From positions 434,001 to 498,000 of the forward strand of contig NZ_JAJOLP010000001.1 in the NCBI RefSeq assembly GCF_021129215.1: 64,000 nucleotides of DNA, given 5' to 3'. This document shows positions 1-8,701 of the stretch, one piece after another. Source of the stretch: Agromyces sp. S2-1-8. GTDB lineage: Bacteria > Actinomycetota > Actinomycetes > Actinomycetales > Microbacteriaceae. A model generated the notes under the pieces. It was not told the DNA's origin, did not search any database, and saw only the letters and a list, made by a program, of their open reading frames with translations. The position numbers were made by a program, and so were the translations under genes. Numbering within the stretch: the first letter of the stretch is position 1; the number at the start of each line of letters is the position of its first letter.

Positions 1-827
1 TCGTCGGCGAGGCGCTCGACGCCACGGCCGCGCTGGGCCGCCGCGTCGCCGAGCTGCCGGTCGTCGTGTTCGCACCCGTCGGCGGGGAGCCGGCGGTCGT
101 GCTCGCCGACACCGATCTCGGCTGGGATGCGGTCGACGTCGCCGCCGGCCTGCGGGAGCGCCTCCCCGAGCTCGACCCCGGCGCGAACGTCACGCTCGCC
201 TCAGACGGCTGGCTCGCGGCGCTCGCCGAGCGCGCACTGCTGCCCGGAGTCGATGCGTTGCTCTACCTCAAGAGCAACTCGGGCATCGGCGGCGCGATCG
301 TGTCGAGCGGCCTCATCCTCGAGGGCGCGCACGGGGCGGGCGGCGCGCTCGGCCACCTCCCCGTGGTGCCCGACGGACGGCACTGCGAGTGCGGCCAGCG
401 GGGCTGCCTCGTGACCGTCGCCGGCCCCGACGTGCTGCTCGAGCGTGCGGGTCTCACGAACCTCGTCGGCGAGCGCGGCCTCGGCGCGACCCTCGACGAG
501 CTGGCGGCGCGCATCCTCGCGGGCGAGCCGCTCGCCGCCGCGGCCTGGCGGGGGGCCCTCCCCTGGATCGCGCGCACGCTGCAGATCCTCTCGCTCGCCG
601 TCGACCCCGAGCTGATCGTCATCGGGGGCTACTGGTCGAGGCTCACCGCGTCGATCGAGGCGGCCTTCCGGGAGAATCGGCCGACCATCACGCGGGGGGA
701 CGGCTCGTGGCCGGCCGTGCCGGCGATCGAGGCGGGCCGGTTGGGCTCGGACGCGGCGCTCCTCGGGGCGGTGCACGAGGCCCGCGACCGCCTGCTCGCC
801 GACCCGCAGCTGCTGCTCGCGCGCTGA
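1..827 (+). CDS. ROK-family protein, C-terminal part (5' end outside window)
   Basis: The frame is open from base 3 and enters from outside the window, so this is the C-terminal part of a longer protein; a GTG at 66 is an internal codon, not a convincing start. The ROK zinc-site signature CECGQRGCL follows a GALGHLPVVP stretch, as in NagC/XylR-type regulators and ROK kinases. The protein is clearly paralogous to the ROK gene at 4170-5411 (shared LPVVP, CECGQ-GC, IGGYW and LLA-P-LLL blocks). By analogy with that paralogue it probably has an N-terminal HTH and is a sugar-responsive repressor of the MFS/esterase pair that follows. This is inference because the N-terminus is not visible. Confidence 0.88.
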   Translation, partial: VGEALDATAALGRRVAELPVVVFAPVGGEPAVVLADTDLGWDAVDVAAGLRERLPELDPGANVTLASDGWLAALAERALLPGVDALLYLKSNSGIGGAIVSSGLILEGAHGAGGALGHLPVVPDGRHCECGQRGCLVTVAGPDVLLERAGLTNLVGERGLGATLDELAARILAGEPLAAAAWRGALPWIARTLQILSLAVDPELIVIGGYWSRLTASIEAAFRENRPTITRGDGSWPAVPAIEAGRLGSDAALLGAVHEARDRLLADPQLLLAR

Positions 828-921
828 ACTCGGCCGACTCGGCCGGGGCCCACGCGAACCGCGGCCGCCGCGCCGATCGGGCAGCGCCGATGCGAACAGG
901 GCCGCCCGTTCGCGAGATTAG

Positions 922-934
922 TTCAACGGTTGAA
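922..934. promoter_or_regulatory. Perfect 13-bp palindrome TTCAACGGTTGAA, candidate operator
   Basis: TTCAAC-G-GTTGAA is a perfect inverted repeat in the A+T-richest part of the 828-1049 gap, just upstream of the MFS/esterase genes and between them and a ROK gene. Its position fits an operator for one of the two flanking ROK proteins. Binding is inferred. Confidence 0.55.
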
Positions 935-1049
935 TTTATACCCTGCGAGGTGCATACTCATTGCCGAGTGCCATTCGGCTTTCACCGCACGCGCTCGCAC
1001 CGACCCGCCCAGCCCCCCGCTCGGCCGTCTCGACGAAGAGGAGCCACCG

Positions 1050-2366
1050 TTGTCCGCTCTGCCCCCCAGCGACCCCGCCACCGAGCTCGCCCCCACCGGG
1101 GTGATCACCGCGACCGAGCCGTTGCACGGCGACCCGCCCGCGAGCCCGCCGCCCACGTGGCGCACGCTGCCGGGCCTGCTCACCGTCGGCCTCGTGCTGT
1201 TCGGCATCTACGGCGGCATCGGGGCCATCCTGCTGCCGATGCAGATCGCGATCATCGACGACGCGAACAAGGTGCAGAACCTCGCCATCGTCTCGACCGT
1301 GTCGTTCGTGTTCACGCTGTTCGCCCAGCCCATCGTCGGCGCGATCAGCGACCGCACCCGCTCCCGCCTCGGACGGCGCGCCCCGTGGATGGTGGGCGGC
1401 GCGCTCATCGGCGGCGTGCTGCTGCTCGGCATGGGCTTCCTCGACTCGGTGTTCTGGGTCGGCGTCTTCTGGGTCCTCATCCAGGTGGCGCTGAACGCCG
1501 TGCAGGGCCCGCTCTCGGCGATCACGCCCGACCGCTTCCCGCGCGACAGGCGCGGTGGCGCGAGCGCCATGTTCGGCATCGGCACCCAGGTCGGCATGAC
1601 GCTCGGCATCATGGCGGCCGGCGTCTTCGCGGAGACCCTCGACCTCGGCCTCGGCTACGCCTCGTACGGCATCGCCATCATCGTGGTGACGGTCGTCTTC
1701 GTCGTCGTCGACCGCGACTGGTCGTCGAAGGAGGCCGCGGTCGAGGCCTGGAGCTGGAAGAAGTTCCTCGCGGGCTTCTGGGTCAGCCCCAGGCAGTACC
1801 CCGACTTCGCCTGGGCCTTCACCGCCCGTTTCGCGCTCATGCTCGGCTACTTCGTCGTCGTCGCGATGTCGTTCTACATGCTGACCGACTACGTCGGCAT
1901 GTCGCTCGTCGAGGCCGGCCAGGCCACCGTCATGCTGACCCTCGTCTCGCTCGTGCCCACGCTCGCGGCGATCGCCCTCTCGGGCTGGTGGAGCGACAGG
2001 ATCGGCAAGCGCAAGGTCTTCATCTACGTGTCGTCGGCGATCATGGCCGCCGGCTTCGTCGCCCCGATCCTCATGCCCGACATGACCGGCATGATCATCC
2101 TGAACGTGGTCAACGGCATCGGCTTCGGGCTGTACATGTCGGTCGATGCCGCCCTCATGACCGAGGTGCTGCCCGGCGGCGGAACGGCCGCCGCGAAGGA
2201 CCTCGGCATCCTCAACATCGCCACCAACGTGCCGCAGGCGATGAGCGCCGCGATCGCCGGCATCATCATCACCTCGCTCGGCGGCTATGCGATGCTGTTC
2301 GTCTTCGGCATCGTGCTCACGGTCGTCGCGGCGATCGCGACGGCCCCGATCAAGAGCGTGCGTTAG
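1050..2366 (+). CDS. MFS transporter, probable sugar/glycoside symporter
   Basis: A 438-aa polytopic membrane protein. The TTG at 1050 is chosen because a purine-rich GAAGAGGAG lies 7 nt upstream; a farther in-frame TTG at 930 lies inside the palindromic operator region. After a proline-rich cytoplasmic N-terminus come about 12 hydrophobic segments. The loop DRTRSRLGRRAPW (from about residue 101) is the MFS motif A in the form seen in sugar and glycoside-pentoside-hexuronide-like carriers, and it recurs in weaker form as SDRIGKRK in the second half. The carboxylesterase starts 9 nt downstream, so the two are co-transcribed. Flanking ROK regulators suggest a carbohydrate-derived, perhaps esterified, substrate. 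The substrate is not readable from sequence. Confidence 0.85.
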   Translation: MSALPPSDPATELAPTGVITATEPLHGDPPASPPPTWRTLPGLLTVGLVLFGIYGGIGAILLPMQIAIIDDANKVQNLAIVSTVSFVFTLFAQPIVGAISDRTRSRLGRRAPWMVGGALIGGVLLLGMGFLDSVFWVGVFWVLIQVALNAVQGPLSAITPDRFPRDRRGGASAMFGIGTQVGMTLGIMAAGVFAETLDLGLGYASYGIAIIVVTVVFVVVDRDWSSKEAAVEAWSWKKFLAGFWVSPRQYPDFAWAFTARFALMLGYFVVVAMSFYMLTDYVGMSLVEAGQATVMLTLVSLVPTLAAIALSGWWSDRIGKRKVFIYVSSAIMAAGFVAPILMPDMTGMIILNVVNGIGFGLYMSVDAALMTEVLPGGGTAAAKDLGILNIATNVPQAMSAAIAGIIITSLGGYAMLFVFGIVLTVVAAIATAPIKSVR

Positions 2367-2375
2367 GAGATCCAC

Positions 2376-3965
2376 ATGTCGCACACCCCTGCCCGGCCGG
2401 GCACGAGCACCGAGCAGGATGCCTCCGCGGCATCCCCGTTCGTCGAGGTCGACACCCTCGGCGGCCGCGTGCGCGGCCGGTGGCGCCCGACCGTTCGCCA
2501 CGCAGCCGACGCGAGCGGAGGTCGCGGTGCCGCGCGGTCGGCGGCGTTCCTCGGCATCCCGTTCGCCGAGGCGCCGGTCGGCGAACTGCGGTTCGCGGCG
2601 CCCGTGCCGAAGGCGCCGTGGGCGGGGGTGCGCGACGCCCTCGAGTTCGCGCCGACCGCGCAGCGCGGCGATCCCGGCGTGACGCTCATCCCCGAGCCGA
2701 GCATCGAGGGCGACTCGACGCTGAACGTGAACGTCTTCACCCCCTCGCCCGAGCGCCCCGCCGAGGGCGACGCCGGCCTGCCCGTGCTCGTCTGGATCCA
2801 CGGCGGCGGCTACTTCGCGGGCTCCCCCGCGAGCCCCTGGTACGACGGCCGCAACTTCAACCGCGACGGCGTCGTCACCGTGACGATCTCGTACCGTCTC
2901 GGTTTCGACGGCTTCGGCTGGATCGCCGACGCCCCATCGAACCGCGGCGTCCGCGACTGGCTGCTCGCACTCGAGTGGGTGCAGCAGAACATCGCCGCGT
3001 TCGGCGGCGACCCGGCGCGCGTGACGATCGCCGGCCAGTCCGCCGGCGGCGGCGCGGTGCTCACGCTGCTCGGCATGGAGGCGGCGCAGCACCTCTTCCA
3101 CGGGGTGTACGCGATCTCGGGCGCGACGGCCGACGTGACGCCCTCGCGGGCCGAGGCGCTCGGTCGCAGGGTCGCCGCCGAGCTCGGCGTCGAGCCGACC
3201 CTCGCCGGGTTCCGATCGGTGAGCGAGGAGCGCCTGATCGAGGTGCAGAAGTCGGCCACCGCGCCCGAGGGCCCCGACGCCATGAACGACCTGCTCGAGG
3301 TCGGCCTGCAGCTCGGGCCCGCGATCGACGGCGAATTGCTGCGCCGTTCGACGATCGACTCGTTCGCCGCGGGCGTGGGCGCCGACAAGCCGCTCGTGCT
3401 CGGCGCGACCGACGACGAGTTCGCGATGGCCCTGCTCGATGCGCCGACGGCGCTGCGGTTCGTGCCGAAGTCGATGCTGCTGAAGAAGTCGGGCCTGTCG
3501 AAGTCCCAGGTGCGCCCGTACCTCGACGCCAACCGCGAGGTCGCGAAGCACGGCAACGCCAGGCTGCTCGGCCGGCTCATCACCGACCGCATGTTCAAGG
3601 TGCCGATGCTGCGCGCCGTCGCCGCCCGCGCGGCGGCGACCGGCGCGACGGACGGGCCCACGGGCGGCACGTGGCTCTACCGCTTCGCCTGGCCCAGCGG
3701 CACGTTCGGCTTCGCCGAGCACTGCCTCGACGTGCCGTTCTTCTTCGACTGCCTCGACGGCCCCGCGATGGTGCCGCTCGCCGGCCCGAACCCGCCGCAG
3801 GCGCTGGCCGACGAGCTGCACGCGGGCGCGGTCGCGTTCGTCGTCGGCGGCTCGGTGCCGTGGGCGCCCGTGGGCGCCGACCCGCACGCGTACCCGACGC
3901 GCGTCTACGACACCCCGTCGATCGTGGCGGACGACGGCTACGCGAGCGTGCGCCCCCTGCTCTGA
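2376..3965 (+). CDS. Type-B carboxylesterase/lipase
   Basis: A 529-aa protein of the alpha/beta-hydrolase carboxylesterase type-B family at full family length. The oxyanion-hole block WIHGGGYFAGSP and the nucleophile elbow GQSAGG (Ser222) are present. The family usually has GESAGG, so Gln replaces Glu beside the nucleophile. FAEHCLDVPFFF (His449) matches the catalytic-His region. There is no obvious signal peptide, so it is probably cytoplasmic. AGGAGA 5-6 nt before the ATG is a good ribosome site. It sits directly behind the MFS gene, suggesting it de-esterifies the imported compound, which is inference. A strong hairpin follows at 4009-4046. Confidence 0.9.
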   Translation: MSHTPARPGTSTEQDASAASPFVEVDTLGGRVRGRWRPTVRHAADASGGRGAARSAAFLGIPFAEAPVGELRFAAPVPKAPWAGVRDALEFAPTAQRGDPGVTLIPEPSIEGDSTLNVNVFTPSPERPAEGDAGLPVLVWIHGGGYFAGSPASPWYDGRNFNRDGVVTVTISYRLGFDGFGWIADAPSNRGVRDWLLALEWVQQNIAAFGGDPARVTIAGQSAGGGAVLTLLGMEAAQHLFHGVYAISGATADVTPSRAEALGRRVAAELGVEPTLAGFRSVSEERLIEVQKSATAPEGPDAMNDLLEVGLQLGPAIDGELLRRSTIDSFAAGVGADKPLVLGATDDEFAMALLDAPTALRFVPKSMLLKKSGLSKSQVRPYLDANREVAKHGNARLLGRLITDRMFKVPMLRAVAARAAATGATDGPTGGTWLYRFAWPSGTFGFAEHCLDVPFFFDCLDGPAMVPLAGPNPPQALADELHAGAVAFVVGGSVPWAPVGADPHAYPTRVYDTPSIVADDGYASVRPLL

Positions 3966-4008
3966 CGCCGAGCGGGCCGGATCGATCGGCCGGACATCCG
4001 TTCACGCG

Positions 4009-4046
4009 ACGCCGGTTCCCCCTCAGCGATGAGGGGGAACCGGCGT
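4009..4046 (+). terminator. 16-bp perfect hairpin after the esterase gene
   Basis: The 16-nt arms 4009-4024 and 4031-4046 are perfectly complementary around the loop AGCGAT. There is no T-tract, as is common for terminators in high-G+C actinobacteria. It ends the MFS/esterase unit before the next ROK gene. Its inner CCGGTTCC/GGAACCGG core recurs at 28526-28563. Confidence 0.65.
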
Positions 4047-4169
4047 ATCCGTTCCGAAGACCGAGCCCCGGCACCAGGGCGAGCACCCGCCGGTGCCCCC
4101 GGCGGCGCGCACCGCACGGTACGAAATGCCCCCCGAACGGGGTACGTGACCGCGTGACCCGAGCCGAGC

Positions 4170-5411
4170 ATGCTTGCGAACATGACCGCGGCCGGCGAAC
4201 ATCCCGTACCCACCACCACCGGCCCGCTCGACGAGGTGCACCGCGCGCAGTCGGCCCGGCTGCTCGATCACCTCGTCGTGCACGGGCCCGCGACCCGCTC
4301 GGAGCTCGCGTCCGCGACCGGCCTCGGCCGCGGCACGATCGCCGGGCTCACCTCGCGACTCCTCGACTCGGGCGTGCTGCGTCCCGGAGCGTCGGGCACG
4401 GCGGGCGACGGTCGCGCCGCCCCGCTCACCCTCGCGGCCGCCGACCACGCGCTCATCACGGCGATGCTCGGCACCGATGAGGCGATCGCGACGGTCGCCG
4501 CGCTCGACGGCACCGAGCTCGCCCGATTCACCGAGCCGCTCACGATCGAAGCCGACCCCCTCGAGCTGCTCTCGACCGTGCTCTCGAGGTCGATCGGCCG
4601 CGCGCAGCGCGGGAAGCATCCCATCGCCGAGGTCACGGTGCTCGCCGGCGGCGCCGTCGTCGGCCGGCCCGCGATCGTCGTCGCCGACCCCCGCCTCGGC
4701 GCCGAACCGCTCGACCTGCTCGGGGTGCTGCGCGGGTACGCCCCCGCGTTCGCCGACGTCGAGTCGTCGCTCGCGCTGCCGGTCTCGCTGCGCCCGGCTG
4801 CGGCCGCGGCCGTCGCGGCCGAGCACTCCGAACTGCCCGGCATCGACGACGTGCTCTACATCGTCGGCGACGACGCCCTCGCCGCAGCGACGATCTCGGG
4901 CGGACGCCCCATGCCCGGCGCGCACGGGCTCGCCACGGGCTTCGCCCACCTGCCCGTCGTTCCCGGCGGGGTGCGCTGCGAATGCGGCCAGCAGGGATGC
5001 CTCGTCACCGTCGCCGCTCCCGAGCGCATCGTCGAACGTGCCGGCCTCGCCGACCTGGCTGCCGAGCAGGGGCAGCTCGCCGCGCTCGCGGAGCTCGTCG
5101 CCGGGGTGCGGTCCGCCGACGACCGCGCCCGTTGGTCGTGGCTCGACGCCGCCCACTGGGTCGGTCGGGCGCTGCAGCTCATGGTGCCGACCCTCGACCC
5201 GACCGTCGTCGTCGTCGGCGGCTACTGGGGGCAGCTGATCGGCGACATCGACGCCGCCTTCCGGGCGAACCGGCCGACGCTCGGCGGCGGTGCGCTCGAG
5301 GCGATCCCGACCCTCTCGCCGAGCCGTGTCGGCGGCGAGGCCGCACTCGTGGGGGCCCGCCTGCAGGCCCGCGAACGGCTGCTCGCCGAGCCGCTGCTGC
5401 TCGCCGGCTGA
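4170..5411 (+). CDS. ROK-family transcriptional regulator
   Basis: A 413-aa protein of typical ROK-regulator length. Residues about 27-75 form a MarR-like winged helix (LDHLVVHGPATRSELA, then LGRGTIAGLTSRLLDSGVL). The rest is a ROK domain with the zinc motif C270-E-C272-G-Q-Q-G-C277. The usual Glu after GCL is replaced by Val-Thr, as in the paralogue at the left edge. The ATG at 4170 has only a weak upstream purine run, and an ATG at 4182 is possible. Likely role: sugar-responsive repressor of the adjacent MFS/esterase genes (inference from context). It contains a copy of GGATGCCTCG at 4995 where the paralogue has GGCTGCCTCG. Confidence 0.9.
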   Translation: MLANMTAAGEHPVPTTTGPLDEVHRAQSARLLDHLVVHGPATRSELASATGLGRGTIAGLTSRLLDSGVLRPGASGTAGDGRAAPLTLAAADHALITAMLGTDEAIATVAALDGTELARFTEPLTIEADPLELLSTVLSRSIGRAQRGKHPIAEVTVLAGGAVVGRPAIVVADPRLGAEPLDLLGVLRGYAPAFADVESSLALPVSLRPAAAAAVAAEHSELPGIDDVLYIVGDDALAAATISGGRPMPGAHGLATGFAHLPVVPGGVRCECGQQGCLVTVAAPERIVERAGLADLAAEQGQLAALAELVAGVRSADDRARWSWLDAAHWVGRALQLMVPTLDPTVVVVGGYWGQLIGDIDAAFRANRPTLGGGALEAIPTLSPSRVGGEAALVGARLQARERLLAEPLLLAG

Positions 5412-5424
5412 GGGCTCGGCGCGC

Positions 5425-6168
5425 TCAGCGCGGGGGTCGGCGGAACCGACTCGAGATGCCCCAGCCGGTCACGCGCAGCATCGCCTCGACGACGATGCCG
5501 GCGCTCATCTTCGAGCGACCGCGCTCGCGCTCGACGAAGGTCACGGGCACCTCGACGACGGTGAGTCCGGCCTCGCGGGCGTGCCACAGCATGTCGACCT
5601 GGAAGCCGTAGCCGCGCGTGTGCACGTCTTCGAGCCTGATGCGCCGCAGCGCGTCGGCGCGGAACGCGCGATACCCGGCGGTCGCGTCGCGGGTCGGCAG
5701 CCGCAGCACCCAGCGCGCGTACGCGCTGCCGCCGCGCGAGAGCAGCTGACGGCGCCGGGGCCAGTTCTCGATCGCCCCGCCCGGGATCCAGCGGGAACCG
5801 ATCACGAGGTCGACGGGTTCGCCGGCCGGGTCGGTGCCCGCGAGCGCGGCGAGCAGCGACGGCAGCTGCTCGGGCTGGTGCGACCCGTCGGCATCGAGTT
5901 GCACGACGGGGTCGAACCCGTGCCCGAGCGCCCAGTCGAAGGCCTCGAGGTAGGCGGCGCCGAGCCCCTCCTTGCCGCCGCGGTGCAGCACCTGCACCGC
6001 GGGGTCGGCGGCCGCGAGCTCGTCGGCGAGCACCCCGGTGCCGTCGGGCGATGCGTCGTCGACCACCAGCACCGAGGCATCGGGAACCGCCGTGCGCACC
6101 CTCGCCACGATCGAGGCGAGGTTCTCACGTTCGTTGTACGTGGGAATCACCACGAGCGGTCGGGACAT
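5425..6168 (-). CDS. Polyprenol-phosphate mannosyltransferase-like GT2 glycosyltransferase
   Basis: A 247-aa family-2 glycosyltransferase. The N-terminus VVIPTYNERENL, the acidic VVDDASPDGT loop and the metal-binding DADGSHQPE (residues 92-100) match dolichyl/polyprenol-phosphate mannose synthases. In actinobacteria (Ppm1 catalytic domain) these make the lipid-linked mannose donor for glycoprotein and lipoglycan synthesis. The length fits a soluble catalytic domain without the C-terminal membrane part or the N-terminal acyltransferase domain of mycobacterial Ppm1. It converges with the ROK gene, with only 13 nt between stops. Confidence 0.85.
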   Translation of the reverse strand: MSRPLVVIPTYNERENLASIVARVRTAVPDASVLVVDDASPDGTGVLADELAAADPAVQVLHRGGKEGLGAAYLEAFDWALGHGFDPVVQLDADGSHQPEQLPSLLAALAGTDPAGEPVDLVIGSRWIPGGAIENWPRRRQLLSRGGSAYARWVLRLPTRDATAGYRAFRADALRRIRLEDVHTRGYGFQVDMLWHAREAGLTVVEVPVTFVERERGRSKMSAGIVVEAMLRVTGWGISSRFRRPPR

Positions 6169-6199
6169 CCAGAGAATCGTAACCGGTGCGGGCGACCCC

Positions 6200-7717
6200 T
6201 CACCGCACTCCGGCCATGAGCTTCAGCACCCCGCGGCTGCCGAGCGCGAGCGCGGCGCCGAGCACGATCGCGATGGCACCCAGGACACCGAAGTACGTCA
6301 CCTGGTCGACGACCGTGTAGAACTCGGCGAGCAGGCCCGCGATCGACGTGCCGAGCGCGATCGACAGGAAGAACAGCGCCACCATCTGCGTGTGGAACCG
6401 CCGCGGTGCGAGCTTCGTCGTGACCGACAGCCCCACGGGCGAGAGCAGCAGCTCGGCGACCGTGAACACGAAGAGGATGAGCACCATCCAGAGCAGCGGG
6501 GTCGAGCCCTCGCCACCGCCCGCGAACGGCAGGAACAGCAGGAACGCGACGCCCATGATCATCGTGCCGAGCGCGAACTTGACGGGCGTCGACGGCTGCC
6601 GGTCGCCGAGCTTCGTCCAGATCGCGGCGAACACGCCCGACAGCACGATGATGAAGATCGGGTTGATCGACTGCACCCACGACACCGGCATCTCCCAGCC
6701 GAACAGGTCGCGGTTCAGCTGCTCGTCGGAGTAGATCGTGAGCACCGTGAACTGCTGCTGGTAGAGCGACCAGAACGCCACGCTCGCGATGAACAGCGGG
6801 ATGAACGCGAACACCCGGCTGCGCTCGGTCGACGAGAGGTGCTTGCTCGCGATGATCACGATGAAGTACGCGACGGCCGCGGCGATCGTGCCGCCGATCA
6901 CCCAGTTCACGAGGTTCGTCGCGGTCACGAGACCCGTGAGCACGAGCACGGCGACGAGGATGACGGCCGCCACGGCGATGCCGATCACGAGCCCGATGCG
7001 GTCGCGCGGCAGCGGGTTCGGCACCACGGATGCCTCGGCCGGCAGCTTCTTGCGGCCGAACGAGTACTGGATGAGGCCGAACGCCATGCCGGCCGCGGCG
7101 AGCCCGAAGCCCCAGTGGAAGCCGAGCGTGGTCTGCGCGAGCCCCGTGAGGATCGGCCCGAGGAACGCGCCGAGGTTGATGCCGAGGTAGAAGATCGAGA
7201 AGCCCGCGTCGCGACGCGGGTCGTGCTCCGAGTACAGCGTGCCGACGACGCTCGTGGCGTTCGCCTTCAGGCCGCCCGAGCCGAACGCCACGAGCACGAG
7301 CCCGACGCCGACCCCCCAGAAGCCCGGCAGGAACGCGAGGGCGAGGTGGCCGGCCATGATGACGCTCGCGCTGTAGAACAGCACCCGTTCGCTGCCGAGC
7401 AGCCGGTCGGCGATCCACGCGCCGAGGATCGTCGAGAGGTAGACCGTGCCGCCGTAGGCGCCGACGATGCCCGCCGCAGCGGTCTGGTCCATGCCGAGCC
7501 CGCCGTCGGCGACCGAGTAGTAGAGGTAGAGCAGCAGGATGCCCTGCATGCCGTAGAAGCTGAACCGCTCCCACATCTCCACGCCGAAGATGTGGATCAG
7601 CGGTCGCGGTTGCCCGAAGAATCCGTGGTCGCCCCGGGTATCGCGTTCGCCGCCGTCGGTCACACCCGGCTCAGGCGGTCCGTACTCCCCCGGGGCAGGT
7701 TCGGTGACACTGCCCAT
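6200..7717 (-). CDS. POT/PTR-family proton-dependent oligopeptide symporter
   Basis: A 505-aa membrane protein. The signature FGVEMWERFSFYGMQGILLLYL is the PTR2 family motif with the ExxER-type proton-coupling region, and GGLKANATS with FYLGINLGAFLGP follows as the second PTR motif. About 14 hydrophobic segments match DtpT-like di/tripeptide:H+ symporters. The ATG at 7717 is chosen because the upstream extension of the frame is arginine-rich and runs through a palindromic repeat (7741-7783). It probably imports di- and tripeptides. It carries an in-phase GGATGCCTCG copy at 7028 in a cytoplasmic loop. Confidence 0.92.
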   Translation of the reverse strand: MGSVTEPAPGEYGPPEPGVTDGGERDTRGDHGFFGQPRPLIHIFGVEMWERFSFYGMQGILLLYLYYSVADGGLGMDQTAAAGIVGAYGGTVYLSTILGAWIADRLLGSERVLFYSASVIMAGHLALAFLPGFWGVGVGLVLVAFGSGGLKANATSVVGTLYSEHDPRRDAGFSIFYLGINLGAFLGPILTGLAQTTLGFHWGFGLAAAGMAFGLIQYSFGRKKLPAEASVVPNPLPRDRIGLVIGIAVAAVILVAVLVLTGLVTATNLVNWVIGGTIAAAVAYFIVIIASKHLSSTERSRVFAFIPLFIASVAFWSLYQQQFTVLTIYSDEQLNRDLFGWEMPVSWVQSINPIFIIVLSGVFAAIWTKLGDRQPSTPVKFALGTMIMGVAFLLFLPFAGGGEGSTPLLWMVLILFVFTVAELLLSPVGLSVTTKLAPRRFHTQMVALFFLSIALGTSIAGLLAEFYTVVDQVTYFGVLGAIAIVLGAALALGSRGVLKLMAGVR

Positions 7718-7740
7718 GCGGGTCACCCTACTCCCCACCC

Positions 7741-7783
7741 GTCGAGCGGGTTGAGGAGCGAGCGCAGCGAGCGTCACGAGACC
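7741..7783. repeat. REP-like palindromic repeat (GAGCGAGCGCAGCGAGCG type)
   Basis: GAGGAGCGAGCGCAGCGAGCGTCACGAGACC is the same element, in diverged form, as the repeat at 41784-41840 (reverse complement GAGTAGCGAGCGCCAGCGAGCGTATCGAGACC). It is an internally palindromic intergenic repeat between the divergent peptide transporter and lipoprotein genes. Confidence 0.6.
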
Positions 7784-7869
7784 CCCGGGGGTCCTCCCCC
7801 GTGCGACGTCGCCTTCAACGTGCCACCATCGAATGGGGGCGGGGAGACACCGTGCCCCGAGGAGAAGGC

Positions 7870-8610
7870 ATGATGACGCGCACCACCCGGACCATCGCAT
7901 CCGCCGTCGCGGTCGCGGCGACCGCACTCGTCGCCGGGTGCGCCTGGCTGGCGCCGGTCGAGCGGTTCAGCGACGACGCATCGTTCGACGAACCGGTGCG
8001 CGCGATCGTGATCGACGATCCCGACGGTGCGGTGAGCGTCGAGGGCGGGTCCGGTTCCGGACCCGTCACGGTCGAGCGCACGGTGTCGTACCGCGGCGAG
8101 CGCCCGACCCGCGAGACCGCCGAGGTGCGCGACGGCGTGCTCGTGCTCGGCGGCTGCGGGCGCAACTGCTCGGTCGACTACACGGTGTCGCTGCCGGCAG
8201 GCGTCGAGGTGCGCGGCTCGACGTCGAACGGGTCCATCGAGCTCACGGACGTGTCCGACGTCGACGTCGAGACGAACAACGGACGCATCGAGCTCGACGA
8301 GGTGTCGGGCACCGTCGCTGCGCGCACGAGCAACGGGCGCATCGAGGGTCGCGGCCTCGCCGGCGCCGGAATCCGCGCCGTGACCTCGAACGGGGCGATC
8401 GACCTGCAGCTCGAGACCGGGCAGGAGGTCGAGGCGCGCACGTCGAACGGGGCGATCGACCTCGCCGTGCCGACCGACGGGGCGACCTACCGGGTCGAGA
8501 CCGACACCTCGAACGGTTCGGTCGACGTCGACATCGACGACCTCGCCGACGGCGAGTTCCTGCTCGACCTCTCGACGTCGAACGGGGCCATCCGCGTCGT
8601 CGGCCGGTGA
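7870..8610 (+). CDS. DUF4097-type beta-repeat lipoprotein
   Basis: A 246-aa exported lipoprotein. GAGGAGAAGG precedes the ATG at 7870, and a second ATG follows at 7873. An N-terminal signal ends in a lipobox (TALVAGC), so it should be diacylated and membrane-anchored outside the cell. The mature part is a series of short strands built on TSNGxI (TSNGSIEL, TNNGRIEL, TSNGRIEG, TSNGAIDL twice, TSNGSVDV, TSNGAIRV), the repeat of the DUF4097/DUF4098 adhesin-like family, which folds as a right-handed beta-helix. Function is unknown. It is monocistronic or co-transcribed with the next gene. Confidence 0.82.
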   Translation: MMTRTTRTIASAVAVAATALVAGCAWLAPVERFSDDASFDEPVRAIVIDDPDGAVSVEGGSGSGPVTVERTVSYRGERPTRETAEVRDGVLVLGGCGRNCSVDYTVSLPAGVEVRGSTSNGSIELTDVSDVDVETNNGRIELDEVSGTVAARTSNGRIEGRGLAGAGIRAVTSNGAIDLQLETGQEVEARTSNGAIDLAVPTDGATYRVETDTSNGSVDVDIDDLADGEFLLDLSTSNGAIRVVGR

Positions 8611-8701
8611 CGCGGCCCGCAGCGGCTGCCGCTTGCCACGGCGTGCAGCCTGCGGCATCCTGAGCAGACCCGGCGGCCTGCCGGCCGAACCCGGAGGTCG
8701 C

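Noticed and set aside
389-4480. A 1363-aa plus-strand open frame
   Set aside because: It is an Arg/Pro/Ala-rich shadow frame running across the real MFS, esterase and ROK genes, an artefact of high G+C.
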